From Sulfurovum sp. UBA5198 (lineage in GTDB: Bacteria; Campylobacterota; Campylobacteria; Campylobacterales; Sulfurovaceae): a stretch of 64,000 nucleotides of DNA. A model generated the notes under the pieces. That model was not told where the DNA came from and searched no databases. It was given only the letters and a program-made list of their open reading frames with translations. Positions within the stretch are counted from its first letter, which is position 1. Each line of letters starts with the position of its first letter. The position numbers and the translations under genes were made by a program. Shown here piece by piece: positions 24,216 to 33,364 of this stretch. The stretch is from the NCBI GenBank assembly GCA_002412865.1, contig DHVW01000001.1, forward strand, positions 47,026-111,025. The letters run 5' to 3'.

Positions 24216-24848
24216 ATGATAGAGTTTAATCGTCGTTCTATCAGGCTACAAGGATACGATTATTCTCTAAATGGTGTATATTTTGTCACTATCGTCACGC
24301 AAAATCGCAAATCTCTTTTTGGTAATATAATTAATGGGATGATGGTGCTAAATGAGGCAGGGCTTATGGTACAAAGAATTTACAATGAATTGCCAATATT
24401 TTATAATGGATTTCAAATTGATGTGTGTCAGATTATGACAAATCATATTCATATTATTATAATTATTGACAATAATGTCGTAGGGGTAAGCCCCTGTGCT
24501 TACCCTTGTCTTTTGGGCAACCACAGGGGGTTTGCCCCTACAATAAACAACATTGGCAACCACCAATGTATTTCGGGCAACCACAGGGGGTTTGCCCCTA
24601 CAATAAACAACATTAGCAACCACAGGATGTTGTCATTGCATGATATTGTTCATAGGTTTAAATCAATGACTACAAATCAATATATTAAAGGTGTTCACAA
24701 TAATAATTGGATGTCATTTGATAAAAAATTGTGGCAACGAAATTATTATGATCGAATTATTCGTGATGAAAAAGAGTTAAACAATACTCGTGAGTATATC
24801 GTCAATAATCCATTAAGTTGGGAAAATGATGAGAATAACATTCATTAA
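24216..24848 (+). CDS. REP-associated tyrosine transposase (RAYT, IS200-like)
   Basis: A 210-residue Y1 transposase. The HUH pair sits in QIMTNHIHIIIII and the catalytic Tyr in TTNQYIKGV; WQRNYYDRIIRDEKEL and YIVNNPLSW are RAYT hallmarks. ATG 24216 has gaggtgg upstream. RAYTs act on single-stranded REP hairpins and are thought to spread them. The coding sequence contains a ~148-bp block of the same repeats, in frame, between the HUH motif and the Tyr helix; such inserts are seen in other RAYTs. Function may be kept because the insert is in a loop. Confidence 0.85.
   Translation: MIEFNRRSIRLQGYDYSLNGVYFVTIVTQNRKSLFGNIINGMMVLNEAGLMVQRIYNELPIFYNGFQIDVCQIMTNHIHIIIIIDNNVVGVSPCAYPCLLGNHRGFAPTINNIGNHQCISGNHRGFAPTINNISNHRMLSLHDIVHRFKSMTTNQYIKGVHNNNWMSFDKKLWQRNYYDRIIRDEKELNNTREYIVNNPLSWENDENNIH
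24480..24627 (+). repeat. REP-like repeats inside the RAYT coding sequence
   Basis: The palindrome plus two GGCAACCACAGGGGGTTTGCC units and a partial third encode VGVSPCAYP...GNHRGFAPTIN twice. Same frame and near-identical peptide as in the R-M gene. Confidence 0.8.
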
Positions 24849-24870
24849 TATTTGGTTCATACATTTTGGG

Positions 24871-24876
24871 TATAAT
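24871..24876 (+). promoter_or_regulatory. -10 box of eptA
   Basis: TATAAT, 25 bases before the preferred TTG start of eptA. It falls inside the longer open frame, supporting the downstream start. Confidence 0.45.
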
Positions 24877-24901
24877 TCGCACTAAAACACAAGGGAAACT
24901 A

Positions 24902-26482
24902 TTGAAGCCAGTTAACGAAACAAAATTGATTATTATTATTTCATTTTTTTTACTAATATTTGCGAATTTTACATTTTTTTCAAAAGTGACAGAGGTATAT
25001 CCATTTAGTGGATTTAATATACTGTTTGTAGGTGCATTGGCTATTGTGCTTTTTGCTGTTACGACTTTGATATTGACACTGTTTTGCTCTAAATACACCA
25101 CAAAACCATTACTTATTTTATTTACATTTATATCTGCATTTTCGGCGTATTTTATGTATACATACAATGTTGTAATTGATTCTGATATGATACAAAATGC
25201 TACACAAACCAATCTCAATGAATCTGCTGATTTGTTTAGTTGGCAGCTTGTTGGGTTCGTACTATTTTTGGCTGTTTTACCATCTATTTATATATACAAA
25301 CAACCAATAGTATGCCATCCTCTAAAGAAAACGATAAAACATCGATTGATTACCTCTGTGGCAAGTGTGGCAATTATTGCAATCACAATACTATCTTTTG
25401 GCCCATATTTCGCATCATTTTTTAGAGAGCATAAGCCACTTAGATTTTATACAAACCCAACATTTCCTATTTATAATGCAGGCAAATTAGTGGGGCAAAC
25501 GCTATTTCCAAAAAATACAACATATACTCAAAAAGGTCTTGATGCAAAGATAGTCAAACCAAATGGGGCCAAGAGAGAACTTGTAATAATGGTGGTCGGA
25601 GAGTCTGCTAGAGGTGACCATTTTTCATTAAATGGATATTATAAAGATACAAATCCAAGATTAAAAAATGAATCCAATATTGTTAGTTTTCCAACTGTTG
25701 AATCATGCGGAACTTCCACGGCAGTATCTGTGCCATGTATGTTCTCATTTTTAGGTCAAAATGGAGACAATAAAGATGATGCAAATGCAGAGGATAATGT
25801 ACTTGATGTATTAAAGCGAGCTGGTGTTAGCGTACTTTGGAGAGATAATAATTCAGACTCAAAAGGCGTGGCTACACATGTAGAGTATGCGGATTATAAG
25901 ACTGCAAAAAATAATACTATTTGTGACGAGGAGTGCAGAGACAAAGGTATGCTCGTAGGACTACAGCAGTATATAGATAGTAAAAAAAGTGGTGATATAC
26001 TCATAGTGTTACACCAAATGGGCAACCATGGACCAGCATATTATAAACGCTATCCAAAAGAGTTTGAGAAATTCAAGCCAACTTGCAAAACAAACCAGCT
26101 GGAACAATGTAGCAAGGCTGATATTGCCAATGCGTATGATAATGCCTTGTTGTATACAGATTCGTTTTTAGGAGATACTATAGATTTGCTTAAGAAAAAC
26201 AATAATTTTAATACCAAAATGCTTTATGTGAGTGACCACGGCGAGTCACTTGGTGAGGCTGGAGTTTATTTGCATGGTATGCCAAAAATAATAGCTCCAA
26301 AAGCTCAAACTCATGTAGGAATGGTTGTTTGGGGTGGTGACAAGGGCGATATCGATAGAGTTGCTGGCATAGCAAAAGAGGATTATACGCATTTTAATCT
26401 ACCTCATATGTTATTAGGTATGTTTAATGTTAAAAGTGAAGTATACAACGGTGCGTTGGATATGCTAAATAAAGTAAAATAG
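24902..26482 (+). CDS. Phosphoethanolamine transferase, EptA/EptC family
   Basis: A 526-residue inner-membrane enzyme. About five N-terminal transmembrane helices are followed by a periplasmic sulfatase-fold domain. The metal/nucleophile region ESCGTSTAVSVPC carries the catalytic Thr (about 271), and GESARGDHFS, HQMGNHGPAYY and SDHGESLGE are conserved. It transfers phosphoethanolamine to lipid A and, in Campylobacter EptC, also to the flagellar rod protein. The frame opens at TTG 24866, but a TATAAT box sits there; TTG 24902 with aaggga is the better start. Confidence 0.88.
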   Translation: MKPVNETKLIIIISFFLLIFANFTFFSKVTEVYPFSGFNILFVGALAIVLFAVTTLILTLFCSKYTTKPLLILFTFISAFSAYFMYTYNVVIDSDMIQNATQTNLNESADLFSWQLVGFVLFLAVLPSIYIYKQPIVCHPLKKTIKHRLITSVASVAIIAITILSFGPYFASFFREHKPLRFYTNPTFPIYNAGKLVGQTLFPKNTTYTQKGLDAKIVKPNGAKRELVIMVVGESARGDHFSLNGYYKDTNPRLKNESNIVSFPTVESCGTSTAVSVPCMFSFLGQNGDNKDDANAEDNVLDVLKRAGVSVLWRDNNSDSKGVATHVEYADYKTAKNNTICDEECRDKGMLVGLQQYIDSKKSGDILIVLHQMGNHGPAYYKRYPKEFEKFKPTCKTNQLEQCSKADIANAYDNALLYTDSFLGDTIDLLKKNNNFNTKMLYVSDHGESLGEAGVYLHGMPKIIAPKAQTHVGMVVWGGDKGDIDRVAGIAKEDYTHFNLPHMLLGMFNVKSEVYNGALDMLNKVK

Positions 26483-26487
26483 TAACA

Positions 26488-27258
26488 ATGATTATAGATA
26501 CACATTGTCATCTTGATGATAGCAGATATATAGATGATATAGATGAAGTAGTTAAGCGAGCTATTGATGGTGGTGTTGGTAGGTTTATAATTCCTGCTGC
26601 CGACCCTATGACTTTAAAAAGAGCAGTAGAGCTTAGTGAGAAATATGATGAGATATTTTTTTCTGTCGGAGTTCATCCATATGATGCCGTGCATTACGAT
26701 AGATATGAGCTAGAAAAGTACATAAGGCATCATAAATGTGTAGCTGTGGGTGAATGTGGACTTGACTATTATCGTTTACCTGAGAATGAAGATGAAGTGA
26801 TAGCAGAAAAAAAACTTCAAAAAGAGATTTTTATAGATCAAATTGAGCTTGCTAATAAATATAATAAACCTCTTATAATTCATATTAGAGATGCAAGCAA
26901 TGACTCTTTAGCGATACTAGAGCAATATGCTGGAGAAAAGGGTGGAGTACTGCACTGTTATAATGCTGATCATCAATTGCTTAGATTAGCCAAGAAAAAT
27001 TTCTATTTTGGAATCGGTGGTGTTTTGACATTTAGTAATGCTAGAAAACTTATAGAAGTGTATCCTAAAATACCAACTGATAGATTAATCATAGAAACAG
27101 ATGCTCCATACTTAACCCCACATCCACATAGAGGCGAGAGAAATGAGCCAGATTTTTGTAATTTTATAGCATCAAAAATGTCTGAACTCTCAAACATATC
27201 TAAAGAAAATATATGTGAAATTACAACCAATAATGCAATAAGACTATTTTGGTCATAA
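26488..27258 (+). CDS. TatD-family metal-dependent deoxyribonuclease
   Basis: A 256-residue TIM-barrel amidohydrolase. DTHCHLDD opens the protein. GECGLDYYR, the IIHIRDA histidine, a C-terminal IETDAPYLTPHPHRG and the metal ligands are intact. TatD proteins are 3'-5' exonucleases or DNases linked to DNA repair. It follows eptA by 5 bases. Confidence 0.88.
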   Translation: MIIDTHCHLDDSRYIDDIDEVVKRAIDGGVGRFIIPAADPMTLKRAVELSEKYDEIFFSVGVHPYDAVHYDRYELEKYIRHHKCVAVGECGLDYYRLPENEDEVIAEKKLQKEIFIDQIELANKYNKPLIIHIRDASNDSLAILEQYAGEKGGVLHCYNADHQLLRLAKKNFYFGIGGVLTFSNARKLIEVYPKIPTDRLIIETDAPYLTPHPHRGERNEPDFCNFIASKMSELSNISKENICEITTNNAIRLFWS

Positions 27259-27320
27259 AGCAAAATCAAAGCCAAATATTGAGATAATAAAATAATACAA
27301 GATTAAAATAAAAGGTGTTT

Positions 27321-28088
27321 ATGAAGAAAATATTTACTATTTATATTGCTACTACACTTTCCGTTGGATTGTTCACCGGTTGTTTTAACCAGACTATTGG
27401 CAAGAAAAATGTAAAAATTACAAGTCAAGCAAGGCATAAATCAACAATGAAGCCGTATATTGTTCTCGGTCAGCCTTATGAACCTACATTTATTAGTGCT
27501 GGAGAAAAAATGAAAGGAATTTCAAGCTGGTATGGACCAACATTTCATGGTAAATATACAAGTAATGGTGAAATATATGATATGAATGATATGACTGCAG
27601 CCCATAAAACTTGGCCTATGGATACTATGGTTAGAGTGCAAAATCATGACAATGGAAAGTCCGTAGTTGTGCGTATTACTGATAGAGGTCCATTTGTAAA
27701 TGGAAGGATTATAGATTGTAGCTACGCTGCAGGTAAAGCCATCGGTCTTGATAAAGCAGGGATTGCAAATGTGACAATTACAGCGTTGTCTTTCAAAAGC
27801 AAACTAGAGGGTACTAGGCAAATAGCAAAGGTGACTCAAGCAGTAAAAATACCATTAAATAATTTTAGCATACAAGTTGGAGCATTTAAAAATCCTAATA
27901 TAGCTCAAAATGCAAAATCTAGATATGCAAATCTTGATTCTAAAAAAGTAGTCAAAACAAAAAGTTTTTCTTCTAGTGATGGACAGCCTATATACAGGGT
28001 CTTTATAGATGGATTTGATACTGAAGCAGAAGCTAGAGATTTTATAGTTTTGCATAATCTTGATACAAAAATAATAATTAGAGGATAA
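27321..28088 (+). CDS. rlpA: RlpA-like septal-ring lipoprotein with SPOR domain
   Basis: A 255-residue lipoprotein. The signal sequence ends in GLFTGC, giving a lipidated Cys. A double-psi beta-barrel domain (GISSWYGPTFHGKYTSNGE ... DRGPFVNGRIIDCSYAA) is followed by a C-terminal SPOR domain (NFSIQVGAFKN). RlpA proteins bind or cleave denuded septal peptidoglycan. ATG 27321 follows aaagg; a GTG six bases earlier is less likely. It is 2 bases before hisB. Confidence 0.88.
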   Translation: MKKIFTIYIATTLSVGLFTGCFNQTIGKKNVKITSQARHKSTMKPYIVLGQPYEPTFISAGEKMKGISSWYGPTFHGKYTSNGEIYDMNDMTAAHKTWPMDTMVRVQNHDNGKSVVVRITDRGPFVNGRIIDCSYAAGKAIGLDKAGIANVTITALSFKSKLEGTRQIAKVTQAVKIPLNNFSIQVGAFKNPNIAQNAKSRYANLDSKKVVKTKSFSSSDGQPIYRVFIDGFDTEAEARDFIVLHNLDTKIIIRG

Positions 28089-28090
28089 GT

Positions 28091-28663
28091 ATGACCGAAA
28101 TACAAAGGGTTACAAAAGAGACAAATATAAAAGTTAGCGTTGAGCTTTATGGAAAAGGTGAAACTAATATCTCTACTGGTGTAGGATTTTTAGACCATAT
28201 GCTTGAAGCGTTTGGTAGGCATGCACATTTAAATCTAAATATTTCATGTATTGGTGACACGCACATAGATGACCACCATAGCGTAGAAGATGTAGCAATA
28301 GTATTAGCAAATGCACTTAGTAAACTTATATATCCCGTCAAAAATATAGAGAGATATGGAAATGCAGTTGTGGTAATGGACGAGGCTAGTATAGCTTGTG
28401 ATATAGACCTCTCTAACCGTGGATATTTAGTTTTTGACTTACCAATAGGTGGTAAAGTAGGTGATTTTGATGTGGAGCTTGTAGAAGAGTTTTTTAAATC
28501 ATTTGCGATGAATTTACCTCTCACTTTGCACCTTGTGTATCAAAGGGGAACTAATAAGCATCACATCATAGAGGCTTCATTTAAAGCTTTGGCTGTTGCG
28601 TTGCGTAGAGCGTTGGTAATAAACCATAATGCAGGAATTCCAAGCACAAAAGGTGTACTATGA
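28091..28663 (+). CDS. hisB: Imidazoleglycerol-phosphate dehydratase
   Basis: A 190-residue single-domain dehydratase. Metal-binding motifs FLDHMLEAFGRHA, DDHHSVEDVAI and the late HHIIEASFKA are intact. It catalyses the sixth step of histidine biosynthesis. It lacks the phosphatase domain of the E. coli fusion. It overlaps kdsC by 4 bases (ATGA). Confidence 0.95.
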   Translation: MTEIQRVTKETNIKVSVELYGKGETNISTGVGFLDHMLEAFGRHAHLNLNISCIGDTHIDDHHSVEDVAIVLANALSKLIYPVKNIERYGNAVVVMDEASIACDIDLSNRGYLVFDLPIGGKVGDFDVELVEEFFKSFAMNLPLTLHLVYQRGTNKHHIIEASFKALAVALRRALVINHNAGIPSTKGVL

Positions 28664-29157
28664 GTATAGAGCTTATAGTTCTTGATGTTGATGGGACACT
28701 CACAGATGGTTCAATCATATATAGCTCTAGTGGAGATGATATAAAATCATTTAATGTTAAAGATGGATTTGGAATAGAGGGCTGGATAAAACTAGGCAAA
28801 CAAGCTGCTATTATTACAGGAAGAACCTCTGTGATTATCAAAAGAAGAGCTGGTGAGCTTAAAATAGAGCATTTTTTTGAGGGTGTGCGAAATAAAAAAG
28901 AGGTTTTGAGTAAATTAATGTCTGATTTATCGCTAGACTCTTCACAAGTAGCATCAATTGGAGATGATTTGAATGATTTAAGTATGTTTTCACTCTCAGG
29001 ATTATCATTTGCACCAGCTGACGCCATAGAATATGTAAGAAATTGCGCCGATATAGTGCTAAGTAAAAAAGGTGGAGATGGTGCTGTGCGAGAGATGATT
29101 GAGTATATTTTAAAGCGTGACGAATTAGAAGAAAAGTTTATAGAGCCATGGCTATAA
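28660..29157 (+). CDS. kdsC: 3-deoxy-D-manno-octulosonate 8-phosphate phosphatase
   Basis: A 165-residue HAD phosphatase. The nucleophile motif DVDGTLTDG, the T/S motif IITGRTS and GDDLNDLSM are intact, with the C0-type short form of KdsC. It makes KDO for lipopolysaccharide. The overlaps with hisB and lptC put it in one operon with LPS transport. Confidence 0.92.
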   Translation: MSIELIVLDVDGTLTDGSIIYSSSGDDIKSFNVKDGFGIEGWIKLGKQAAIITGRTSVIIKRRAGELKIEHFFEGVRNKKEVLSKLMSDLSLDSSQVASIGDDLNDLSMFSLSGLSFAPADAIEYVRNCADIVLSKKGGDGAVREMIEYILKRDELEEKFIEPWL

Positions 29158-29657
29158 AACTTGAAACCTTTCTTTATATTGCAATATTTATTGTCATAGC
29201 TTTTACCTTAAGTTTAAAACAAGAAAATAAAGATGCCGCAATAGCTACTTCAAAAAAAGAGCTTGAGTTCACTAATTCAACATTTAGCGAAGTCAATACT
29301 ACTGCTCAACTAAGTCAAGCATTTACCAAGTCTGGCATTCAAGAAAATGGTGTATTAACACTAAATGATATAACCTATAGCGGTCAAAAGTTAAAATCTT
29401 TAAAAGCAAATAGAGCTGTTTATGATGGCAATATTTCTACGCTATATGGCAATGTTGTCTTGAAACAAGAGAGTGGATTTGAATATACAACGGATAAAGC
29501 AATATACGATATTAATAAGCAATTCATCTATGTGCCAAACTCATTTCTTGCCAAAATGAATGATAATACTATGAATGGAAAAGATTTAAAGTATAATATA
29601 TCCACACAAAATGCTGAGGCAACTAATATTCATGCTATTTTATACACAAAAAATTAA
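29148..29657 (+). CDS. lptC: LPS export ABC transporter periplasmic protein LptC
   Basis: A 169-residue bitopic protein. One N-terminal transmembrane segment (LETFLYIAIFIVIAFTLSL) is followed by a periplasmic LptC/OstA-like beta domain (GENVVLKQ-type strands: LYGNVVLKQESGFEYTTDKA). It links LptBFG to LptA. It overlaps kdsC by 10 bases, an arrangement common in this phylum. lptA does not follow directly; nadK does. Confidence 0.8.
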   Translation: MAIKLETFLYIAIFIVIAFTLSLKQENKDAAIATSKKELEFTNSTFSEVNTTAQLSQAFTKSGIQENGVLTLNDITYSGQKLKSLKANRAVYDGNISTLYGNVVLKQESGFEYTTDKAIYDINKQFIYVPNSFLAKMNDNTMNGKDLKYNISTQNAEATNIHAILYTKN

Positions 29658-29677
29658 TATTTGAGAGGAGATTCACT

Positions 29678-30550
29678 TTGCCACAATTAAAACTAGGGAA
29701 GACATCTATCGCAGGATTTACTATTAAGCCAAATGATAGTTCGCTTAAAGATATATATCTTAATATTAAAACTATTTTTGAAGGCAAAGGCATCAAAGTC
29801 CTTTTATCAAATAGTTCTGCGGGTACAATCGGCGAAGATGGTATGGATTTTGATGAAATGTGCAAAGAATCTGATTTTTTGGTCTCACTTGGCGGAGATG
29901 GGACACTATTGTCACTTGTACGAAAAAGCTATAAACATAAAAAACCAGTTCTTGGTATCAATGCAGGAAATTTAGGATTTTTAGCAGATATTAATATAGA
30001 TAGTGTTGATGAATTTCTGGACGATTTGCTTAGTGGTAAATATACAATTGATGAGAGAATGATGATAGAGGGCTATATAGTCTCACCACATAAGACAAAG
30101 GTGAGTTTCTTTGCTTTCAATGATGTAGTCTTAACTCGTCCAACAATATCAAAAATGGTAAAAATAGATGCGATGATTGATGGAAAATGGTTTAATACTT
30201 ATCGTGGAGATGGGCTTATTGTTTCCACGCCAACTGGATCGACAGCATATAATTTAGCAGTGGGTGGACCAGTAATGTATCCCCTTACTAAGGCATTTAT
30301 AATGACACCTATATCAGCACATTCGCTTACACAAAGACCCCTTGTTGTTCCAGCTGATTTTACGATTGAGCTAACATCTGCTGAGGAAAAAATGATATTA
30401 ATTGTAGATGGGCAGGATGACTATAGTCTTTCATGCGGTGATACTGTGGTTATAAAAGGTGCTAAGCGAGGAGCTAAAATGTTACATGGACTTAATAAAA
30501 CATATTTTGATACATTAAGAGAAAAATTACACTGGGGTGATAAAAAATAA
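29678..30550 (+). CDS. nadK: NAD kinase
   Basis: A 290-residue ATP-NAD kinase. The GGDGTLLS motif, NAGNLGFLADI, and the substrate-binding PTGSTAYNLAVGGP are all present. It phosphorylates NAD to NADP. It starts at TTG with gaggag upstream. It is 2 bases from recN, as in several Campylobacterota. Confidence 0.95.
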   Translation: MPQLKLGKTSIAGFTIKPNDSSLKDIYLNIKTIFEGKGIKVLLSNSSAGTIGEDGMDFDEMCKESDFLVSLGGDGTLLSLVRKSYKHKKPVLGINAGNLGFLADINIDSVDEFLDDLLSGKYTIDERMMIEGYIVSPHKTKVSFFAFNDVVLTRPTISKMVKIDAMIDGKWFNTYRGDGLIVSTPTGSTAYNLAVGGPVMYPLTKAFIMTPISAHSLTQRPLVVPADFTIELTSAEEKMILIVDGQDDYSLSCGDTVVIKGAKRGAKMLHGLNKTYFDTLREKLHWGDKK

Positions 30551-30552
30551 TA

Positions 30553-32082
30553 ATGATTGAACAGCTTATATTTAAAGATTTAGTAGATTTTAAAAGTATT
30601 AATTTAGAGTTTGAGAATGGTCTCGTAGTTTTTACAGGACCAAGCGGTGCTGGTAAATCTTTGCTTATGGGTACTATTTTGAGTAGCTTTGGATATCAAT
30701 CGTCACTTAATGCATCACTATGTGAACTAAGCATAAATACACCAAATGAATTCACAAGTGAACTCTACGAAATATCTGAAACAACTCTCATAAAATCAAT
30801 CAAAAAAGATAAAATGAGATATTATCTCAATGATCAAAATATATCTAAGAAATCTCTTGAAGAAATGTTCTCTCCATTTGTAAAATATCTCAGTGTGCGA
30901 GATAAGAGTGGTATTGACAGTGATTCGCTTTTATCAATTATTGATAGCCATATTTGCACGATTGATACCTCTTATATTCAGAAACTTATCGATATGAAAG
31001 CTAGTTTTGAAGTATACAAAGAAGCACAAAATAAACTGAAAAAAATAATAGAAGATGAGCAAAAAATAGTTGACTTAATAGAGTTTACTAAATTTGAAAT
31101 AGAAAAAATAAGCTCAATAAATCCTAAAATCGGAGAAGATATTGCTCTTTTGGAAGTGAAACAAAAGCTATCCAAACTTGACAAAATTAAAGCGTCCACA
31201 GAGAGTTGCGAAGGAATATTTGAATTCGAGACAAGAGTATCAGAATTTTATAAATTTGCCAATAAAGATAGCTCTATTTTTGCTGAAGCCATGAATCAGC
31301 TCCGCATTGATATTGATGAGACCACCTCATTAACAAATGAGCTTGAAGAGCTTGATATTGAGACAATATTGGGCAGGCTTGAGAAGCTAACATCCTTACA
31401 AAATAGATATGGTTCAATAGAAGATTCATTGACATATCTTGAGCAAAAAAAATCTGAACTTGCTTCATTTGAACACACAGAAGAAGACAAAACAAACCTA
31501 AAAGAGTTTATAAAGCAACAACAAAAATTATTAGATAATCTAAGTCAAGATATTTCAAAATCAAGAAAAGTAGCCGCACTAAAACTAGAAAATATAATAG
31601 GCGAATATCTCTGTGAATTAAAGTTGCCAAAAGCAGTATTTAATTTTACAAATAAAGAGATAGATAAAAGTGGAGTGGATAGTTTGGATATGCTAATTGG
31701 AAGTTCAAAAGTGTCAACCCTAAGTGGCGGTGAGTTTAACAGACTCAGACTAGCTGTACTAGTAGCATCAAAGTCCAATAATAGCTCAAACCAAGGTGTG
31801 ATTATACTTGATGAAATAGATGCCAATGTTAGTGGAGATGAGTCAATTGCTATAGCCAATATGCTTTCAATGTTATCGGCTAGTTATCAAATATTTGCTA
31901 TTTCTCATCAGGCACATTTAACTTCAAAAGCTAAGCAACATATATTAGTATCTAAAAATGGTGAAACTAGTAGTGCTATAATACTTGACGCCAAGGGTAG
32001 AATAGATGAAATAGCTAGGATTATTGGTGGTGAGAGTCCAACGCAAGAGGCACTAGAATTTGCAAAGGCTCTAATGATATAG
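30553..32082 (+). CDS. recN: DNA repair protein RecN (SMC-like ATPase)
   Basis: A 509-residue SMC-type protein. The N-terminal Walker A is FTGPSGAGKSLLMG, central coiled coils span about 150-390, and the C-terminus has STLSGGEFNRLRLAV (signature) and VIILDEIDANVSG (Walker B). RecN tethers DNA during double-strand break repair. It is shorter than the ~550-residue E. coli protein. It pairs with nadK. Confidence 0.92.
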   Translation: MIEQLIFKDLVDFKSINLEFENGLVVFTGPSGAGKSLLMGTILSSFGYQSSLNASLCELSINTPNEFTSELYEISETTLIKSIKKDKMRYYLNDQNISKKSLEEMFSPFVKYLSVRDKSGIDSDSLLSIIDSHICTIDTSYIQKLIDMKASFEVYKEAQNKLKKIIEDEQKIVDLIEFTKFEIEKISSINPKIGEDIALLEVKQKLSKLDKIKASTESCEGIFEFETRVSEFYKFANKDSSIFAEAMNQLRIDIDETTSLTNELEELDIETILGRLEKLTSLQNRYGSIEDSLTYLEQKKSELASFEHTEEDKTNLKEFIKQQQKLLDNLSQDISKSRKVAALKLENIIGEYLCELKLPKAVFNFTNKEIDKSGVDSLDMLIGSSKVSTLSGGEFNRLRLAVLVASKSNNSSNQGVIILDEIDANVSGDESIAIANMLSMLSASYQIFAISHQAHLTSKAKQHILVSKNGETSSAIILDAKGRIDEIARIIGGESPTQEALEFAKALMI

Positions 32083-32170
32083 ATTAATCTTTGTTTTGTT
32101 ATCTTTGTGCTATAATATGACAAATTTAACAAACAAGTTAAAAGTTTTAAAGTAAAAGGATATGTTTTTT

Positions 32171-32236
32171 ATGAACAACAACGACTCTGGTCATAGGTGT
32201 AACAATGCACATGACTACAAGGCTCTTATAGTATGA
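32171..32236 (+). CDS. 21-residue leader ORF coupled to the CNNM gene
   Basis: ATG after an aaaggat ribosome-binding site; the stop overlaps the next ATG (ATGA). The peptide MNNNDSGHRCNNAHDYKALI is polar, with two His and one Cys. There is no other ribosome-binding site for the downstream gene, so coupled translation is likely. A regulatory leader peptide is possible but unproven. Confidence 0.45.
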   Translation: MNNNDSGHRCNNAHDYKALIV

Positions 32237-33318
32237 CTCTTCTAATAATCTACCTAGGTTTGGCACTTTTTGTATCTTTTGTATGTTCTATGCTTGAAGC
32301 TGTACTATTATCAAGTACAAATTCATATATAGAAACATTATCAAGAGATGAACATGGTGACACTGTTGATATAATTAAAAATCTTAAAAAGAATATTGAT
32401 AGACCAATATCTTCAATTTTAACATTTAATACTTTTGCACACACCATGGGTGCTGCTGGTGTTGGTGCTCAAGCTCAAATACTTTTTGGTAGTCAGTTTC
32501 AAACTGCAGCAGCATTTATTTTGACACTTTTGATATTGTATTTTGCTGAGATTATCCCTAAAACTATTGGTGCATTGCATTGGAAAAAATTATTAGTCCC
32601 TTCAGCACTTGTAATTGAATTTTTAATAAAACTAACATTTCCTTTTGTTTGGTTGTCAAAAATTATTACTAATTTCCTAACCAAAGGCAAGAAAAAAGTA
32701 GCAGACTATAGTCGAGATGAGATTATGGCAGTTGTTGCAATGGGCGAGAGAGAAGGTACAATCCAGAGCAATGAGAGCCACTTGATAGAAAATCTACTCA
32801 AGCTAAAACATATTAAAGCAAAAGATATTATGACTCCAAGAAGCGTTGTTGTGGCATTTCAAGCAGAAATGAGCGTAGGTGAAGCGATTGAAGATGACAG
32901 AATGTATATTCACTCTCGTATACCAATTTATAATGAAACTATTGATAATATCGCAGGAATTGTACTAAACCAGTCAATCTTAGAGGCAAGCTTGGAAGAT
33001 AGAGATGATGCCACAATGAATGATTTGATTATAGATGCCCACCATGTCTCAGAAAGCTTACCTGTTTCATTGCTCATTGATATGTTTATTAAGCGTAAAA
33101 CGCACCTATTTATAGTCAGAGATAGCTATGGTCAAACTGCTGGCGTTGTTACACTAGAAGATGTTATTGAAGTATTATTGGGTGTTGAAATTGTTGATGA
33201 AATGGATGAAGTAGAAGATATGCAGATATTTGCTAAAAGCAAAAACAAGATAAGTCAAGATAGACTACTATTAGAACAAAAACGCAAAGAAAAGATTAGA
33301 GCAGCAGCTAATAAATAA
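32233..33318 (+). CDS. CNNM/CBS-domain transporter-like protein (hemolysin C/CorC family)
   Basis: A 361-residue membrane protein. The N-terminal DUF21 (CNNM) region has about four transmembrane helices (GLALFVSFVCSMLEAVL onward), then a pair of CBS domains (DIMTPRSVVVAF and DSYGQTAGVVTLEDVIEVLL). Homologues are Mg/Co efflux or Na-Mg exchangers and are often mislabelled hemolysins. It lacks the terminal CorC_HlyC domain of longer relatives. It starts at the leader-ORF overlap. Confidence 0.85.
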   Translation: MTLLIIYLGLALFVSFVCSMLEAVLLSSTNSYIETLSRDEHGDTVDIIKNLKKNIDRPISSILTFNTFAHTMGAAGVGAQAQILFGSQFQTAAAFILTLLILYFAEIIPKTIGALHWKKLLVPSALVIEFLIKLTFPFVWLSKIITNFLTKGKKKVADYSRDEIMAVVAMGEREGTIQSNESHLIENLLKLKHIKAKDIMTPRSVVVAFQAEMSVGEAIEDDRMYIHSRIPIYNETIDNIAGIVLNQSILEASLEDRDDATMNDLIIDAHHVSESLPVSLLIDMFIKRKTHLFIVRDSYGQTAGVVTLEDVIEVLLGVEIVDEMDEVEDMQIFAKSKNKISQDRLLLEQKRKEKIRAAANK

Positions 33319-33364
33319 GGCTTACATATCCATCAAATTAATATAAGATGAGAATTATATGTTT

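Noticed and set aside
23977..24627. Looks like a CRISPR array (regular GC-rich repeats)
   Set aside because: Units are palindromic, spacers are themselves similar, one cluster lies inside a transposase gene, and there are no cas genes.
32233..33318. Hemolysin
   Set aside because: The CNNM plus CBS architecture indicates a metal transporter family; the hemolysin label is historical.
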